A stretch of DNA of 63,526 bases from Lachnospiraceae bacterium. GTDB taxonomy: Bacteria > Bacillota > Clostridia > Lachnospirales > Lachnospiraceae. The stretch's first letter is position 1. Each line of letters starts with the position of its first letter. Below are positions 17,040 to 26,192 of this stretch, piece after piece. The position numbers were made by a program, and so were the translations under genes. The stretch is taken from contig JAILHF010000073.1 in assembly GCA_024696005.1 (NCBI GenBank), forward strand, positions 1 through 63,526, read 5' to 3'. The notes under the pieces were generated by a model. That model saw only the letters and a list, made by a program, of their open reading frames with translations. It was not told the DNA's origin and searched no databases.

Positions 17040-19976
17040 ATGAACAACAAAAAGATCATATTCAAAGTCACGGCGGCATACATGAAAAAGAACAAAAAGC
17101 GCACACTGATCACGTTCCTGGGGATCATGATCATGGTGGCCATGATGACGGCCGTGTTCGTGGGAAAGGATACCGTGCTGGAATACATGAAGAACGCCGT
17201 TGCGGCGGACAAGGGAAAGTGGCACATCCAGGTCTACGATGTGAACGCATCCCAGCTCGAAAAGATCAGGGCGCTTAAGTCCACGGACCGGGTCGAGATC
17301 GCCAGATCCCTGGGCTACAGCGAATTCGCGCAGAGCGGAAACCCGGACGAAACGCCCTATATCGAGTTGAAGGGCTATTCGGGAGAGCTTTTTGACTGGA
17401 TGAACATCAAGGTGAAGGAAGGCAGGTATCCGGAGAATGAGAACGAGATCCTGCTGAGCGAGCGCGCATTGAAGGAGGGCTCCGGGATCGCGATCGGTGA
17501 TGTGATCGAAGCGGAGATGTTTGAGCGCTACATTCACGCCTTTGCTTCGGAAAAAGACGAAGAGGCGATCGCAAATGGCGAAGAACCGGGAATGGTGTTC
17601 TTCTCGAGCGGATTCAGGGTGCTTCATGGCGAAACACTTCCCGTGCCCGCGCATTTTCCCTACTATGAGAATAACGATCACTTCGAGATCCTCCGCGAGA
17701 TGACCGGCGAAAAAAGAAGCCTGACGGTCGTCGGCTTCATGGAAATGCCTTATTACGAAGCGGAGGGACAGGGCGGCTACATTGCCCTCAGCGGAACCGA
17801 AGCGTCTTGCGCGGAGGATGAGCGTGTCAACATCGTCCTGACGATCGATCTGCATTCGAAGCAGGATTGCTTTGCCGAGATCCTCAGCATCCTGGACGAA
17901 GACAGGACGGAAGAGGAGCGTGAAGCAGTACGGAAAGAGGGCTGCTCCTACATGACGGACGACGGAAGATCGATCCCGGTGGAAGAAGGAAGGGTCGTGG
18001 AGAACAACATGCTTTTGACCTTTGCCGCAAGGGGAAATGACGCGAGCTTCAATTATCTCTGCATCTTCTTCCAGGTCTTCTTTGTGGCGCTGATCACGGC
18101 AGCTGCGTTGATCCTGATCGTGAACGTGTTCTCGATGTCTTTCCGCGAAAGGAGCCGCTACCTGGGGATGCTCTCTTCCGTCGGCGCTACCGGAAAGCAA
18201 AAAAAATGGAGCGTGTACTACGAAGTGTTTTCCCTGCTCCTCTTCGCTCTGCCCGGCGGGATCCTTCTGGGACTGCTTACGGTCAAGGGCGGGATGATGC
18301 TCCTGTATCCGCACTTTTCCAAGCTCATTTCGGCGATCGCGAGCAATGTGATCAACGGAAGGAGCTGCGAGATCGGCTACCGTCTGATCGTGAATCCCGT
18401 AAACATCCTCTTTGTCATCGTATTTTCCACGCTGGCAGTCCGGATATCCGCATGGATCCCGGCGATGAAGATCAGCAAGGTAGGGCCTGTGGAGAGCATC
18501 CGCGGGAATGAAGATGTCCGGACGGGAAAGAAGCGCTACAAAAGCCGCCTTGCGTTATTGCTGAAAGGAAAGCCCGAAAGACTGATCGCCGCTGCTTCGC
18601 TGGAACGGAACCGTCATTCCACAAGGGGCATCGTCAGGAGCATCACGGCATTTGCTGCCCTGAGCCTGATCACGGCGTTTGCTTCGAGGAGCATGGTAGA
18701 CATCATAAAGACCAAAACGGAAAACGAAGACTTCATGCCGGGCGAGCGTTTTCAGGGCTATGATTATGCCTTTGCCACCGATGATGATGCCGATTACGCG
18801 AAGGGAAAGGCAGACATCGAAAGCTCGCCGGAGACGGAAAGCTTCCGGGAGCTGGAGTATTCCCTGTTTGCATACAACATCGCGATGAAGGATCTGAAGG
18901 AAGAATATAAAAACACGCTGCGGACGATCGTGGAAATGTATTTTCCCGAGAAGATCCCGGATATCGTCATGGAAAACGTGCTGGAGCCCACAGACACGGC
19001 AACCAATCCGGTATGCAATTTTGTGTATCTCTCTCCCGAGGATTATGCCGAGGTCGCGAAAAACGCCGGAGCAGACGTGAGCGGGGAGCATACGGTCCTG
19101 GTCTATGATACCGTCAGGCTTTCCACGGATGAATACCGCTTTGCGTTTGACGGTGCCCTGCAGCCGGATTATGCCGTATACGATCTGAAAGAGATGCTTG
19201 CGCTCGCGCCGGGGGAGGAGCTTGACCTGCTCACGAACGGCTATGACGAGGAAGAGGACCGGGTTTATGAAACACAGATACCCGTTACCTTTGCGGGCTA
19301 TGTTGATGCGGAGGACGTCAGTGATTTCTTCCGCCTGCGGCCCGGCTACATCTGGATCATCACGAGCACGGAGACAGGGCAGTACATGGACGGACTGCTG
19401 AAAGACGGCAGGGGGATCCTCGTGAGGTCGTTATTGTTCAACGTGAATACCGAAGATTCGTCTCTTGTGCGCAGGCTGTCCCAGATCAACGACACTTACG
19501 GGGACAGCGCAATCACTTCGGCATCGATGTACGACGGGATGACGGACTTCATGACGGCGATCACCAGGATCATCGAGATCACGGCCGGCTGCTTTACGAT
19601 CCTGATTGCGCTGATCTGTCTCTTGAACCTTTACAATTCGGTCGCCGGAAGAAAGCTTTCGCGTCACCGCGAACTGTCCGTGCTGGATTCGATGGGCATG
19701 ACGAAGGGGCAGAAGCAGCACATGCTGCTGTTGGAAGACATCAGCCTGCTGGGCAGATCCTTCCTGCATTCGGTATTGATCGTCATGGTGTTTGTGCTGG
19801 TGCTTCAGAAGCTTTTAAGCGACCGCTTCGGAAAGCTGCATTTCACGCTGCCGCTTCCGCTCATCGCGGTCACGCTGATCCTGAGTGTTGCGGGACTGCT
19901 GCTCTTTACGGCTCTGTCCTATCGTGACAGGGGGAGAGAGGAGCTGATCGAGAAACTGCGGACGGAGAGCGTGTGA
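17040..19976 (+). CDS. FtsX-type ABC permease with two extracellular domains
   Basis: 978 residues. A membrane helix near 24-42, a large extracellular domain (about 45-335), three helices (about 340-480), then a second set: helix near 535-555, another extracellular domain (about 560-840) and three C-terminal helices. This 1+3/1+3 layout is a duplicated MacB/LolC-type permease, larger than classic BceB (about 650 residues). GGAGG precedes the start. It probably senses or removes a peptide or lipid from the membrane with the adjacent ATPase. Confidence 0.9.
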   Translation: MNNKKIIFKVTAAYMKKNKKRTLITFLGIMIMVAMMTAVFVGKDTVLEYMKNAVAADKGKWHIQVYDVNASQLEKIRALKSTDRVEIARSLGYSEFAQSGNPDETPYIELKGYSGELFDWMNIKVKEGRYPENENEILLSERALKEGSGIAIGDVIEAEMFERYIHAFASEKDEEAIANGEEPGMVFFSSGFRVLHGETLPVPAHFPYYENNDHFEILREMTGEKRSLTVVGFMEMPYYEAEGQGGYIALSGTEASCAEDERVNIVLTIDLHSKQDCFAEILSILDEDRTEEEREAVRKEGCSYMTDDGRSIPVEEGRVVENNMLLTFAARGNDASFNYLCIFFQVFFVALITAAALILIVNVFSMSFRERSRYLGMLSSVGATGKQKKWSVYYEVFSLLLFALPGGILLGLLTVKGGMMLLYPHFSKLISAIASNVINGRSCEIGYRLIVNPVNILFVIVFSTLAVRISAWIPAMKISKVGPVESIRGNEDVRTGKKRYKSRLALLLKGKPERLIAAASLERNRHSTRGIVRSITAFAALSLITAFASRSMVDIIKTKTENEDFMPGERFQGYDYAFATDDDADYAKGKADIESSPETESFRELEYSLFAYNIAMKDLKEEYKNTLRTIVEMYFPEKIPDIVMENVLEPTDTATNPVCNFVYLSPEDYAEVAKNAGADVSGEHTVLVYDTVRLSTDEYRFAFDGALQPDYAVYDLKEMLALAPGEELDLLTNGYDEEEDRVYETQIPVTFAGYVDAEDVSDFFRLRPGYIWIITSTETGQYMDGLLKDGRGILVRSLLFNVNTEDSSLVRRLSQINDTYGDSAITSASMYDGMTDFMTAITRIIEITAGCFTILIALICLLNLYNSVAGRKLSRHRELSVLDSMGMTKGQKQHMLLLEDISLLGRSFLHSVLIVMVFVLVLQKLLSDRFGKLHFTLPLPLIAVTLILSVAGLLLFTALSYRDRGREELIEKLRTESV

Positions 19977-19978
19977 AT

Positions 19979-20017
19979 TTGACATACGAAACACGATAGT
20001 GTAGCATTTATGAAATG
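19979..20017 (+). promoter_or_regulatory. Promoter with start codon at the predicted +1
   Basis: TTGACA (19979-19984) overlaps the end of the permease gene; a 17-base spacer and TAGCAT (20002-20007) follow. The response-regulator ATG at 20015 begins 8 bases after the -10, and no Shine-Dalgarno precedes it, so a leaderless transcript is likely. Confidence 0.6.
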
Positions 20018-20710
20018 AAGATTTTTATTGTAGAAGATGATCCGATCATAACGGAGGGACTGAAGATCGCCCTCGGCCAGGAAGGATACGAGGTGGAGAC
20101 ACACGCCACCTGTGGGGATGCCCTGGAAAAACTGAAGGGCGGTGTGGATTTCGATGTCTGTCTTCTGGACGTGATGCTTCCGGACGGGGACGGATACCGC
20201 ATCTGCAAGGCATTGCGCGAGATCTCGGACGTGCCCGTCCTCTTTCTCACGGCCTGCGACGATGAGGTGCATACCGTGCTGGCTCTGGAACAGGGAGCAG
20301 ACGACTACATCGCCAAGCCGTTCCGCATCCGGGAACTGGTGGCACGCATCAAAGCGGTGATGAGGCGCAGCGGAAAGAGCGTGACGAACGCGCAGGAGGA
20401 GAAGGATGCGCAGGAGCTCATCCGCATCGGAGAGAACGAACTGAACCTTTCGACGGGGCGCATTCTGCGGGGCGGGGAAGAGATCTTCCTGTCCGCGGCG
20501 GAATACAGGCTGCTGCTCGTTTTTGTCAGAAACCGCGGAAAGCTTCTGACGCGCAGCCATATCCTGAACGAGATGTGGGACAGCGCCGGCGATTTTGTCA
20601 ATGACAATACACTGACGGTTTATGTGAGAAGGATACGGAAGAAACTCGAGGCCGAGGGAGATGCGCCGGTGATCGAAACGGTGCGCGGCGTCGGATACCG
20701 GATGGATTAA
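20015..20710 (+). CDS. OmpR/PhoB-family response regulator
   Basis: 231 residues. The receiver domain has EDD near the N-terminus, the phospho-acceptor in LLDVMLPDGDG and the conserved Lys in AKPFRIRE. A winged-helix DNA-binding domain ends in NTLTVYVRRIRKKLEAEG and VRGVGYRMD. It is coded 3 bases before its kinase and after the FtsX-type transporter, so it probably controls that transporter. There is no ribosome binding site in front of the ATG. Confidence 0.93.
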   Translation: MKIFIVEDDPIITEGLKIALGQEGYEVETHATCGDALEKLKGGVDFDVCLLDVMLPDGDGYRICKALREISDVPVLFLTACDDEVHTVLALEQGADDYIAKPFRIRELVARIKAVMRRSGKSVTNAQEEKDAQELIRIGENELNLSTGRILRGGEEIFLSAAEYRLLLVFVRNRGKLLTRSHILNEMWDSAGDFVNDNTLTVYVRRIRKKLEAEGDAPVIETVRGVGYRMD

Positions 20711-20713
20711 GGG

Positions 20714-21628
20714 ATGGATACGATCATTGCGGCGGCGGTCACGGCACTTGTATGCCTGGCCGTGTGCGTGACCGCGCATTTTGTGCGGAAACGAAGGGAA
20801 GAGAAGAAGATCAGGGAGCTGATCGATTACCTGACCCGTGTCCAGGATCATTCCGAGCTGCCGCAGATGAAAGAGATGTCGGAGGGGCAGATCGGCATCC
20901 TGCAGAGTGAGATCTACAAGGTCGTCACCATTCTGAAGGAAGAATATTCCAGCGAACATCGTCAGAAAAAATACATGTCCGACATGATGTCGGACATCTC
21001 GCACCAGTTCAAGACCCCGCTCACGGCGGTTTCCCTGATGACGGAGCTTCTGATGGCACCGGATGTCACGGAGGAGCAGCGTTACGATTACGCCGCAAAG
21101 ATCGACACGCAGATCAGCAAGATGACCTGGCTGATCCGCAATCTCCTGACGCTTTCGCAGCTGGAAGCCGGCGTCCTGGAAATGAAATGCGCCGACATCC
21201 CGCTTGCTTCCGTCACGGAGGATATCGCCCGTTCCCTCGAGGTGATGGCGGATGCGGCCGAAGTGGAGCTGAGCTTTGCGGTCCCGGAAGGGCTTTCGGT
21301 ACATGCCGACGGGCACTGGCTGCGCGAGGCACTGACCAATATCATCAAGAACTGCATCGAGCATACGGCCGAGGGCGGCTTTGTCCGGGTTTCGGCCCGC
21401 AGGGACAACCTGGCGGCGTACATCTGCATCGAGGATAACGGAAGCGGGATCGACAAAGAGCACCTTCCGCACATCTTCGAACGTTTTTACAAGGCGGGAA
21501 ATGCTTCGAACGAGAGCGTCGGCATAGGCCTGGCGATGGCAAAGCAGATCCTGCGCAATCACGGTGGCGACATCGAGGCAGAGAGCGAAAAGGGCGTGGG
21601 AACGAAGTTCCGCATCCGTCTGCCCTGA
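20714..21628 (+). CDS. Sensor histidine kinase (short, one membrane helix)
   Basis: 304 residues: a single N-terminal helix (about 4-23), a short coiled linker, the H-box SDISHQFKTPLTAV with the phospho-histidine, an N-box (NIIKNCIEH) and G-boxes (DNGSGI, VGIGLAMAK). There is no extracellular sensor domain, as in BceS-like kinases that read the state of a partner transporter. It is translated with the response regulator. Confidence 0.92.
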   Translation: MDTIIAAAVTALVCLAVCVTAHFVRKRREEKKIRELIDYLTRVQDHSELPQMKEMSEGQIGILQSEIYKVVTILKEEYSSEHRQKKYMSDMMSDISHQFKTPLTAVSLMTELLMAPDVTEEQRYDYAAKIDTQISKMTWLIRNLLTLSQLEAGVLEMKCADIPLASVTEDIARSLEVMADAAEVELSFAVPEGLSVHADGHWLREALTNIIKNCIEHTAEGGFVRVSARRDNLAAYICIEDNGSGIDKEHLPHIFERFYKAGNASNESVGIGLAMAKQILRNHGGDIEAESEKGVGTKFRIRLP

Positions 21629-21662
21629 CGGGCTGCATGCAAAAGCTGACAGGAGGAATGAG

Positions 21663-21839
21663 ATGGAAACATTTTATTATGTTGTGGAGAGCATCGAAAG
21701 CGATTATGCAAACCTTCGCAGGACCGACATCGAGTCGGATGACCTGAAGCTGGTGGCCCGCGCGCTGCTTCCCCCCGAGATCACGGAGGGAACGAAGCTG
21801 AAATACGAGATGCTGCAGTATTCCATAGTTGAACAGTAA
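21663..21839 (+). CDS. Small conserved-looking protein, unknown function
   Basis: 58 residues, acidic, no membrane helix: METFYYVVESIESDYANLRR and onward with VARALLPPEITEGTKLKYE. A strong GACAGGAGGAATGAG precedes the ATG and a terminator follows the stop. I have seen similar short proteins in Lachnospiraceae but know no function. It is 34 bases after the kinase and is probably the last gene of that unit. Confidence 0.75.
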   Translation: METFYYVVESIESDYANLRRTDIESDDLKLVARALLPPEITEGTKLKYEMLQYSIVEQ

Positions 21840-21846
21840 TAAAATA

Positions 21847-21877
21847 AGCCCCCGACGGATCGGAGGCTTTTGCTGAT
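21847..21877. terminator. Bidirectional terminator
   Basis: AAGCCCCCGA pairs with TCGGAGGCTT (one internal mismatch), followed by TTTT on the plus strand and, on the complement, by TATTTTATTA. It lies between the small gene ending at 21839 and the convergent citrate synthase gene. Confidence 0.8.
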
Positions 21878-21897
21878 ATTTCCTGTTTCTGCTGTGC

Positions 21898-23268
21898 TCA
21901 GGAGGCCTTCAGGGCTTCCCTGTATTTTTCCAGCATTTCATCATCACTGATCATGGTGATGCGTCCGTTGTCGTATTCGGACTTTACCCAGTCGCAGATG
22001 TGACGGATCAGCGGGTGGTTCTTTTCCAGTTCGTCTTCTTTATGGGCACGTCTGTACTCGTTTACCCAGAACGCCACGCCGGCAGCGCCGCTGGAGGAAT
22101 TGATCGAGACCCTGGGCGGCCGGTCGAGTATGGCCGTGGTATCGAAGATATTGTAGATCTCCGGATTTTTCATCATGCCGTCCGCGTGGATCCCGGCTCT
22201 CGTCACGTTGAAGTTCGCGCCGACAAAGGGTGTCATCGGCGGGATGCTGTAGTTGGTCTCGTCGCGGATGTATTCGGCGATCTCGGTGATCATGTGCGGG
22301 TCCATGCCGTTTAAGTGCCCGCGCAGGGATGCATATTCGAAGACCATGGCTTCCAGAGGAACGTTTCCGGTCCGCTCCCCGATGCCCAGAAGCGAGCAGT
22401 TCACGGCGCATGCTCCGTACATCCAGGCGGTGGTCGCGTTCACCACGCCCTTGTAGAAGTCGTTGTGTCCGTGCCACTCGATCATCTCGGAGGGAACGCC
22501 CGAATAGTGCATCAGACCGTAGATGATGCCGGATACGCTCCGCGGGAGCGCGGCACCGGGATAGGGCACGCCGTAGCCCATCGTGTCGCAGGCGCGGATC
22601 TTGACGGGAACGCCGCTCTTTTCGGAAAGTTTCATCAGCTCGTTCGCGAAAGGAACCACGAAGCCGTAAAAGTCCGCTCTCGTGATGTCCTCGAAATGGC
22701 AGCGGGGACGCAGGCCCGCATCGATGCATTCCGAAACGATGCCCAGGTATTTGTCGAGGGCCTCTTTTCTGGTAAGTCCCATCTTATGGAAGATATGGTA
22801 ATCGGAGCAGCTTACGAGTATGCCCGTTTCTTTCACGCCGATCGAGCGCACCAGCTCGAAATCCTTGCGGTTTGCGCGGATCCAGGTGGTGATCTCGGGG
22901 AATTCGTAGCCGAGCTCCATGCATTTCTCCAGAGCTTTCCTGTCCTTTTCCGAGTATACGAAGAACTCGGTCTGGCGGATCATGCCGTTCGGACCTCCCA
23001 GCTTGTGGAGCAGCTCGTAGATGTGCACCATCTGTTCGGTCGTGTAGGGCGCGCGTGACTGCTGGCCGTCCCGGAAGGTCGTGTCGGTGATGAAGATGTC
23101 CTCCGGCATGTTCTCGGGGACCCTGCGGTAGTTGAACGCGATCTTCGGCGTTTCCGTATAGGGAAACATCGCGCGGAACAGCTCCGGCTCTTCCACATCC
23201 TGGAGCTGATAGTTGTAAGGGTCCTGTTCCAGCTTATAGGTCTTGTTGCTGAGTGTGATATCGCTCAT
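21898..23268 (-). CDS. Re-type citrate synthase (homocitrate/isopropylmalate synthase family)
   Basis: 456 residues, DRE-TIM metallolyase superfamily. ITDTTFRDGQQ supplies the metal ligand and catalytic Arg/Asp, and EWHGHNDFYKG has the HxH metal ligands. The N-terminus (YNYQLQDVEEPELFR..FPYTETPKIAF) and LVSCSDYHIF match my memory of the Clostridium kluyveri Re-citrate synthase rather than LeuA or NifV. It would condense acetyl-CoA and oxaloacetate to citrate with Re stereochemistry. Start 23268 follows GGAGGG. It is divergent from a LysR gene, the likely regulator. A homocitrate or citramalate activity cannot be excluded. Confidence 0.85.
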   Translation of the reverse strand: MSDITLSNKTYKLEQDPYNYQLQDVEEPELFRAMFPYTETPKIAFNYRRVPENMPEDIFITDTTFRDGQQSRAPYTTEQMVHIYELLHKLGGPNGMIRQTEFFVYSEKDRKALEKCMELGYEFPEITTWIRANRKDFELVRSIGVKETGILVSCSDYHIFHKMGLTRKEALDKYLGIVSECIDAGLRPRCHFEDITRADFYGFVVPFANELMKLSEKSGVPVKIRACDTMGYGVPYPGAALPRSVSGIIYGLMHYSGVPSEMIEWHGHNDFYKGVVNATTAWMYGACAVNCSLLGIGERTGNVPLEAMVFEYASLRGHLNGMDPHMITEIAEYIRDETNYSIPPMTPFVGANFNVTRAGIHADGMMKNPEIYNIFDTTAILDRPPRVSINSSSGAAGVAFWVNEYRRAHKEDELEKNHPLIRHICDWVKSEYDNGRITMISDDEMLEKYREALKAS

Positions 23269-23350
23269 GATCCTGCCCTCCAAAAAAAACGTTGTTCATA
23301 TATAAGCACATATGGTACTATATGTAAAATGAATTATTTGGATAGTAATA

Positions 23351-23365
23351 ATTCCAAACAGGAAT
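23351..23365. promoter_or_regulatory. LysR-type operator
   Basis: ATTCC-aaaca-GGAAT is a perfect dyad of the T-N11-A form bound by LysR-family regulators. It lies in the 190-base divergent region between the citrate synthase gene and the LysR gene. Confidence 0.6.
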
Positions 23366-23458
23366 AATGAGCCCGTAGGAGGCGGATGAGAACGAAACGG
23401 ATCGTCCCGTGACGATGCGTTTTGCGGACGGATGGAAGCGTCCGGAAGGAGGAAGAAA

Positions 23459-24325
23459 ATGGATACGGAAGCTTTGGAAACGTTTCTGACACTGGCATCC
23501 ACGGAGAGTTACACAAAGGCGGCGGACCAGCTTTTTGTCGCGCAGTCGACGATCAGCAAGCGCATCAAGGAACTGGAAAGGGAATTGAAGGTATCCCTGT
23601 TTGAACGCACGAACAGGAGCGTGGAGCTGACTCTCGAAGGAGAGCAGTTCAAGCAGTATGCCGAGCAGATGATCGAGCTGACGGAAACCTCGCTGGCGCA
23701 GATCTCTTCGATACGGCATTTTGACAGGCACCTGCGGATCGGGAGCGCGGATTCCATCTACGAAGGACATCTCGCGTCGCGCATCCTGAAATACCGCGAA
23801 AAGCACCCGACGGATTCCCTGCGCATCTCGATCGGCCTTTCCACGCATCTGATCGACCAGCTGCAGGGAGACCTTCTGGATATCGCGTTCACGTACATTC
23901 CCCTGCAAAAGAGCAGCTATTCCTGCAGGCTTTTCAAGCGGGATAAACTGATCCTCGTCACAGACATCAAAAACAGGAAGTACAGAAAGGGGATACGGCA
24001 GCAGGAGCTGATCGGCGAAAAATATCTGATGTGCAACTTCGCGCTGCAGAACGTGGGAGAATACATCCGAAAGCTCTTCCCGCGTTTCCACCAGTTTGAA
24101 TTCGAGATCGATGACTGCATGAAGATCGTGCCCTATCTGCTGAAGCAGGATAATTATTCCTTCCTGCCGGAGGACATGGCGAAAGCTTACATCGCGGAGG
24201 GGAAGCTGCGCAAGATCGATCTGATCGATTTCCAGACGCCCGTGATCAGCAGCTACATCATCTACAGGAAAAGAAGGGAAAGCCTGTGTGCCGATTTTCT
24301 GAAGACGGTGCAGAAAGAGCGCTGA
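23459..24325 (+). CDS. LysR-family transcriptional regulator
   Basis: 288 residues. The winged helix is at the N-terminus (DTEALETFLTLASTESYTKAADQLFVAQSTISKRI), followed by a coiled linker helix and a substrate-binding-like effector domain. The start follows GGAAGGAGGAAGAAA. The gene diverges from the Re-citrate synthase, and a T-N11-A dyad lies between, so autoregulation and control of citrate synthesis are likely by analogy with CcpC and GltC; the effector is not known. Confidence 0.9.
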   Translation: MDTEALETFLTLASTESYTKAADQLFVAQSTISKRIKELERELKVSLFERTNRSVELTLEGEQFKQYAEQMIELTETSLAQISSIRHFDRHLRIGSADSIYEGHLASRILKYREKHPTDSLRISIGLSTHLIDQLQGDLLDIAFTYIPLQKSSYSCRLFKRDKLILVTDIKNRKYRKGIRQQELIGEKYLMCNFALQNVGEYIRKLFPRFHQFEFEIDDCMKIVPYLLKQDNYSFLPEDMAKAYIAEGKLRKIDLIDFQTPVISSYIIYRKRRESLCADFLKTVQKER

Positions 24326-24328
24326 TGC

Positions 24329-24357
24329 TTGCGGGAGGCTGCCTTCTCGGATATAAT
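24329..24357 (+). promoter_or_regulatory. Sigma-A promoter
   Basis: TTGCGG (24329-24334), 17 bases, TATAAT (24352-24357), about 50 bases before the alcohol dehydrogenase start. Confidence 0.75.
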
Positions 24358-24409
24358 GGAGCAGTGGGTGCGGCGTGCCTCACAGCAGTGAATGACAGGA
24401 GGTTGTTCC

Positions 24410-25489
24410 ATGCATTTTTACATGCCCGTCAGGGTATTTGATGAAAGAGACTGCGTGCTCCGGCACGCGAAGGACATCGCGCGTCTCGGAAAGAAGGCGC
24501 TCATCGTGACGGGGAAAAGTTCTTCGCGCAAAAACGGCTCCCTGGACGATGTCATGGCTGCGCTGGAAGCGGAGCATGTGGAGCATCTGCTTTTTTCGGA
24601 GGTGGAGGAGAATCCCTCCACGGAGACCGTGCTGCGCGCAAGGGATCTGTTTTCGGACAGCGGCATCGACCTGGTCATCGGCGTCGGCGGCGGATCGGCG
24701 TTGGACGCGGCAAAGGCGGTCGCGCTCGTTCTGAAGCATCCCGGGGCGGATCTTTCCTATCTGTATGACGCTACGAAAGATGCGTCGGCCCTTCCCGTGG
24801 TCTGCGTTCCCACGACCTGCGGAACAGGCTCGGAGGTGACCGGGGTGTCGGTCCTGACGCGGCATGACAAAAGGACCAAGATCTCGATGGTGCACAAGAT
24901 CTTCCCGGTGCTGGCGCTTGTTGACGGGAAGTATCTGAAAAATGCGCCTGCGGAACTGATCGTGAACACTTCCGTTGACGCGCTCGCGCATTTATATGAA
25001 AGCGTCCTGAACGCGAAAGCGGACGATTACACAAGGATGACGGCAAGTGCCGGGCTTCGCTGCTGGGCAAAGACGAAGGAGATCCTCACAAAGGAGAGAA
25101 CGGCATCGCAGGAGGATCTTGACCTGCTCATGCGTTCTTCCCTGCTTGCGGGCATGTCCATCGCGCAGAGCGGGACCTCGCTTCCCCACGCGCTGAGCTA
25201 TGCGCTGACCTATGATCTGGCGCTGCCACACGGGAAAGCGGTGGGGATCTTCCTGCCGGCCTTTCTGAAAGCCGCGCCGGAAGCGGAACGGGACGAATTG
25301 CTGCAGCTGGCAGGCTTTTCCGGCCTTGCGGAATTTGCGGCTTTCATTGGCGGACTGTTCGGCGGGACGGAAGTGCCGGAGGAAGAACGCAGGCGGACTT
25401 TTGAAATGGTGGCCGGTAATGCGGCGAAGATGAAGTCGGCGTCGTTCCCCGTTGATGAGAAGGTGCTGGAAACGATCGCATTTGGTTGA
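24410..25489 (+). CDS. Iron-containing alcohol dehydrogenase
   Basis: 359 residues, group III metal-dependent dehydrogenase. The dinucleotide loop is GVGGGSALDAAKAVAL; the metal ligands are the Asp/His of SVDALAHLYES, His in SLPHALSYAL and His in LPHGKAVG. It would interconvert an alcohol and an aldehyde or ketone with NAD(P)H; the substrate is not told by sequence. The start at 24410 has CAGGAGG. It has its own promoter and stands between the LysR gene and a small membrane protein. Confidence 0.9.
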   Translation: MHFYMPVRVFDERDCVLRHAKDIARLGKKALIVTGKSSSRKNGSLDDVMAALEAEHVEHLLFSEVEENPSTETVLRARDLFSDSGIDLVIGVGGGSALDAAKAVALVLKHPGADLSYLYDATKDASALPVVCVPTTCGTGSEVTGVSVLTRHDKRTKISMVHKIFPVLALVDGKYLKNAPAELIVNTSVDALAHLYESVLNAKADDYTRMTASAGLRCWAKTKEILTKERTASQEDLDLLMRSSLLAGMSIAQSGTSLPHALSYALTYDLALPHGKAVGIFLPAFLKAAPEAERDELLQLAGFSGLAEFAAFIGGLFGGTEVPEEERRRTFEMVAGNAAKMKSASFPVDEKVLETIAFG

Positions 25490-25527
25490 TCGGGAACACC
25501 TTTTTGCCTTTTGAAAGAGAGGATATC

Positions 25528-25791
25528 ATGAAGGAAAAAGCAGCCAAAACGGTAAAACTGCTGTTTGTCGTGCGTGTGATCCTGTGGCTCATTGCGCTGA
25601 TCTGCACGGCTTACTGGATGTATTATTCCCATAAGCTGCATCTGGACGGGATCTTTGATCCCCATGAATATGCGACGCTCTTGCGGCCGGTGCTCTACAC
25701 CAATCTGATCATCTCGATCGTTGCGGTATGTGCCAGCTTTGCGCTGTATGCACTGAGCCGGAAGATCAAGAAGGAACACGATTTGAAATAG
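25528..25791 (+). CDS. Small two-TM membrane protein
   Basis: 87 residues with two hydrophobic helices (about 9-29 and 53-75) joined by a 20-residue loop and a basic C-terminal tail (SRKIKKEH). GAGAGG precedes the ATG. It is 38 bases after the dehydrogenase, possibly co-transcribed. The family is not recognised. Confidence 0.7.
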   Translation: MKEKAAKTVKLLFVVRVILWLIALICTAYWMYYSHKLHLDGIFDPHEYATLLRPVLYTNLIISIVAVCASFALYALSRKIKKEHDLK

Positions 25792-25838
25792 GCCTTTCAG
25801 CGGACTTTTTCTGTTCTGAAAAAATTTTGAAAAAAGTG

Positions 25839-25900
25839 TTGACAGATATATCGGCCGGTGATATATTAAAACCACGATATAACGACAGACGATATATCGG
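25839..25900 (+). promoter_or_regulatory. Promoter with PadR-type operators
   Basis: TTGACA (25839-25844), 17 bases, TATATT (25862-25867). The spacer contains GATATATC, the -10 region GATATAT, and downstream CGATATAAC and the perfect dyad CGATATATCG. The repeated ATAT-core dyads fit PadR-family binding, and a PadR gene lies in the operon. Confidence 0.75.
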
Positions 25901-25961
25901 AACACAGAAAAAGATTTGAAACGCCGGAAAGCGGCGTGAACAGAAAAAGGAGGAAATCAAA

Positions 25962-26180
25962 ATGAGAACAGCTAACAACGAAACCGGTCTTAAGGTCGTA
26001 AGAATCGCAGCACTGGCAGTCCTTGCATTGAACTTCGGGATCCTGGCATTCGGCTGGATCAGCGGAACGGAGCTTCCTGATGCGGCAATACGTTTCCTGG
26101 GTGTCATCGACCTGATCGCGATTCCGGCAGGCGTATTTGCCGGTGTAAGGCTTAGCATGAATCTCAAGAACAGAAGATAA
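25962..26180 (+). CDS. Small two-TM membrane protein, first gene of PadR operon
   Basis: 72 residues with two helices (about 12-33 and 42-63). AAAGGAGGAAATC gives a strong ribosome binding site. It precedes the PadR regulator by 12 bases and shares its promoter. Function is unknown. Confidence 0.75.
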   Translation: MRTANNETGLKVVRIAALAVLALNFGILAFGWISGTELPDAAIRFLGVIDLIAIPAGVFAGVRLSMNLKNRR

Positions 26181-26192
26181 GGAGAGAAAGCT

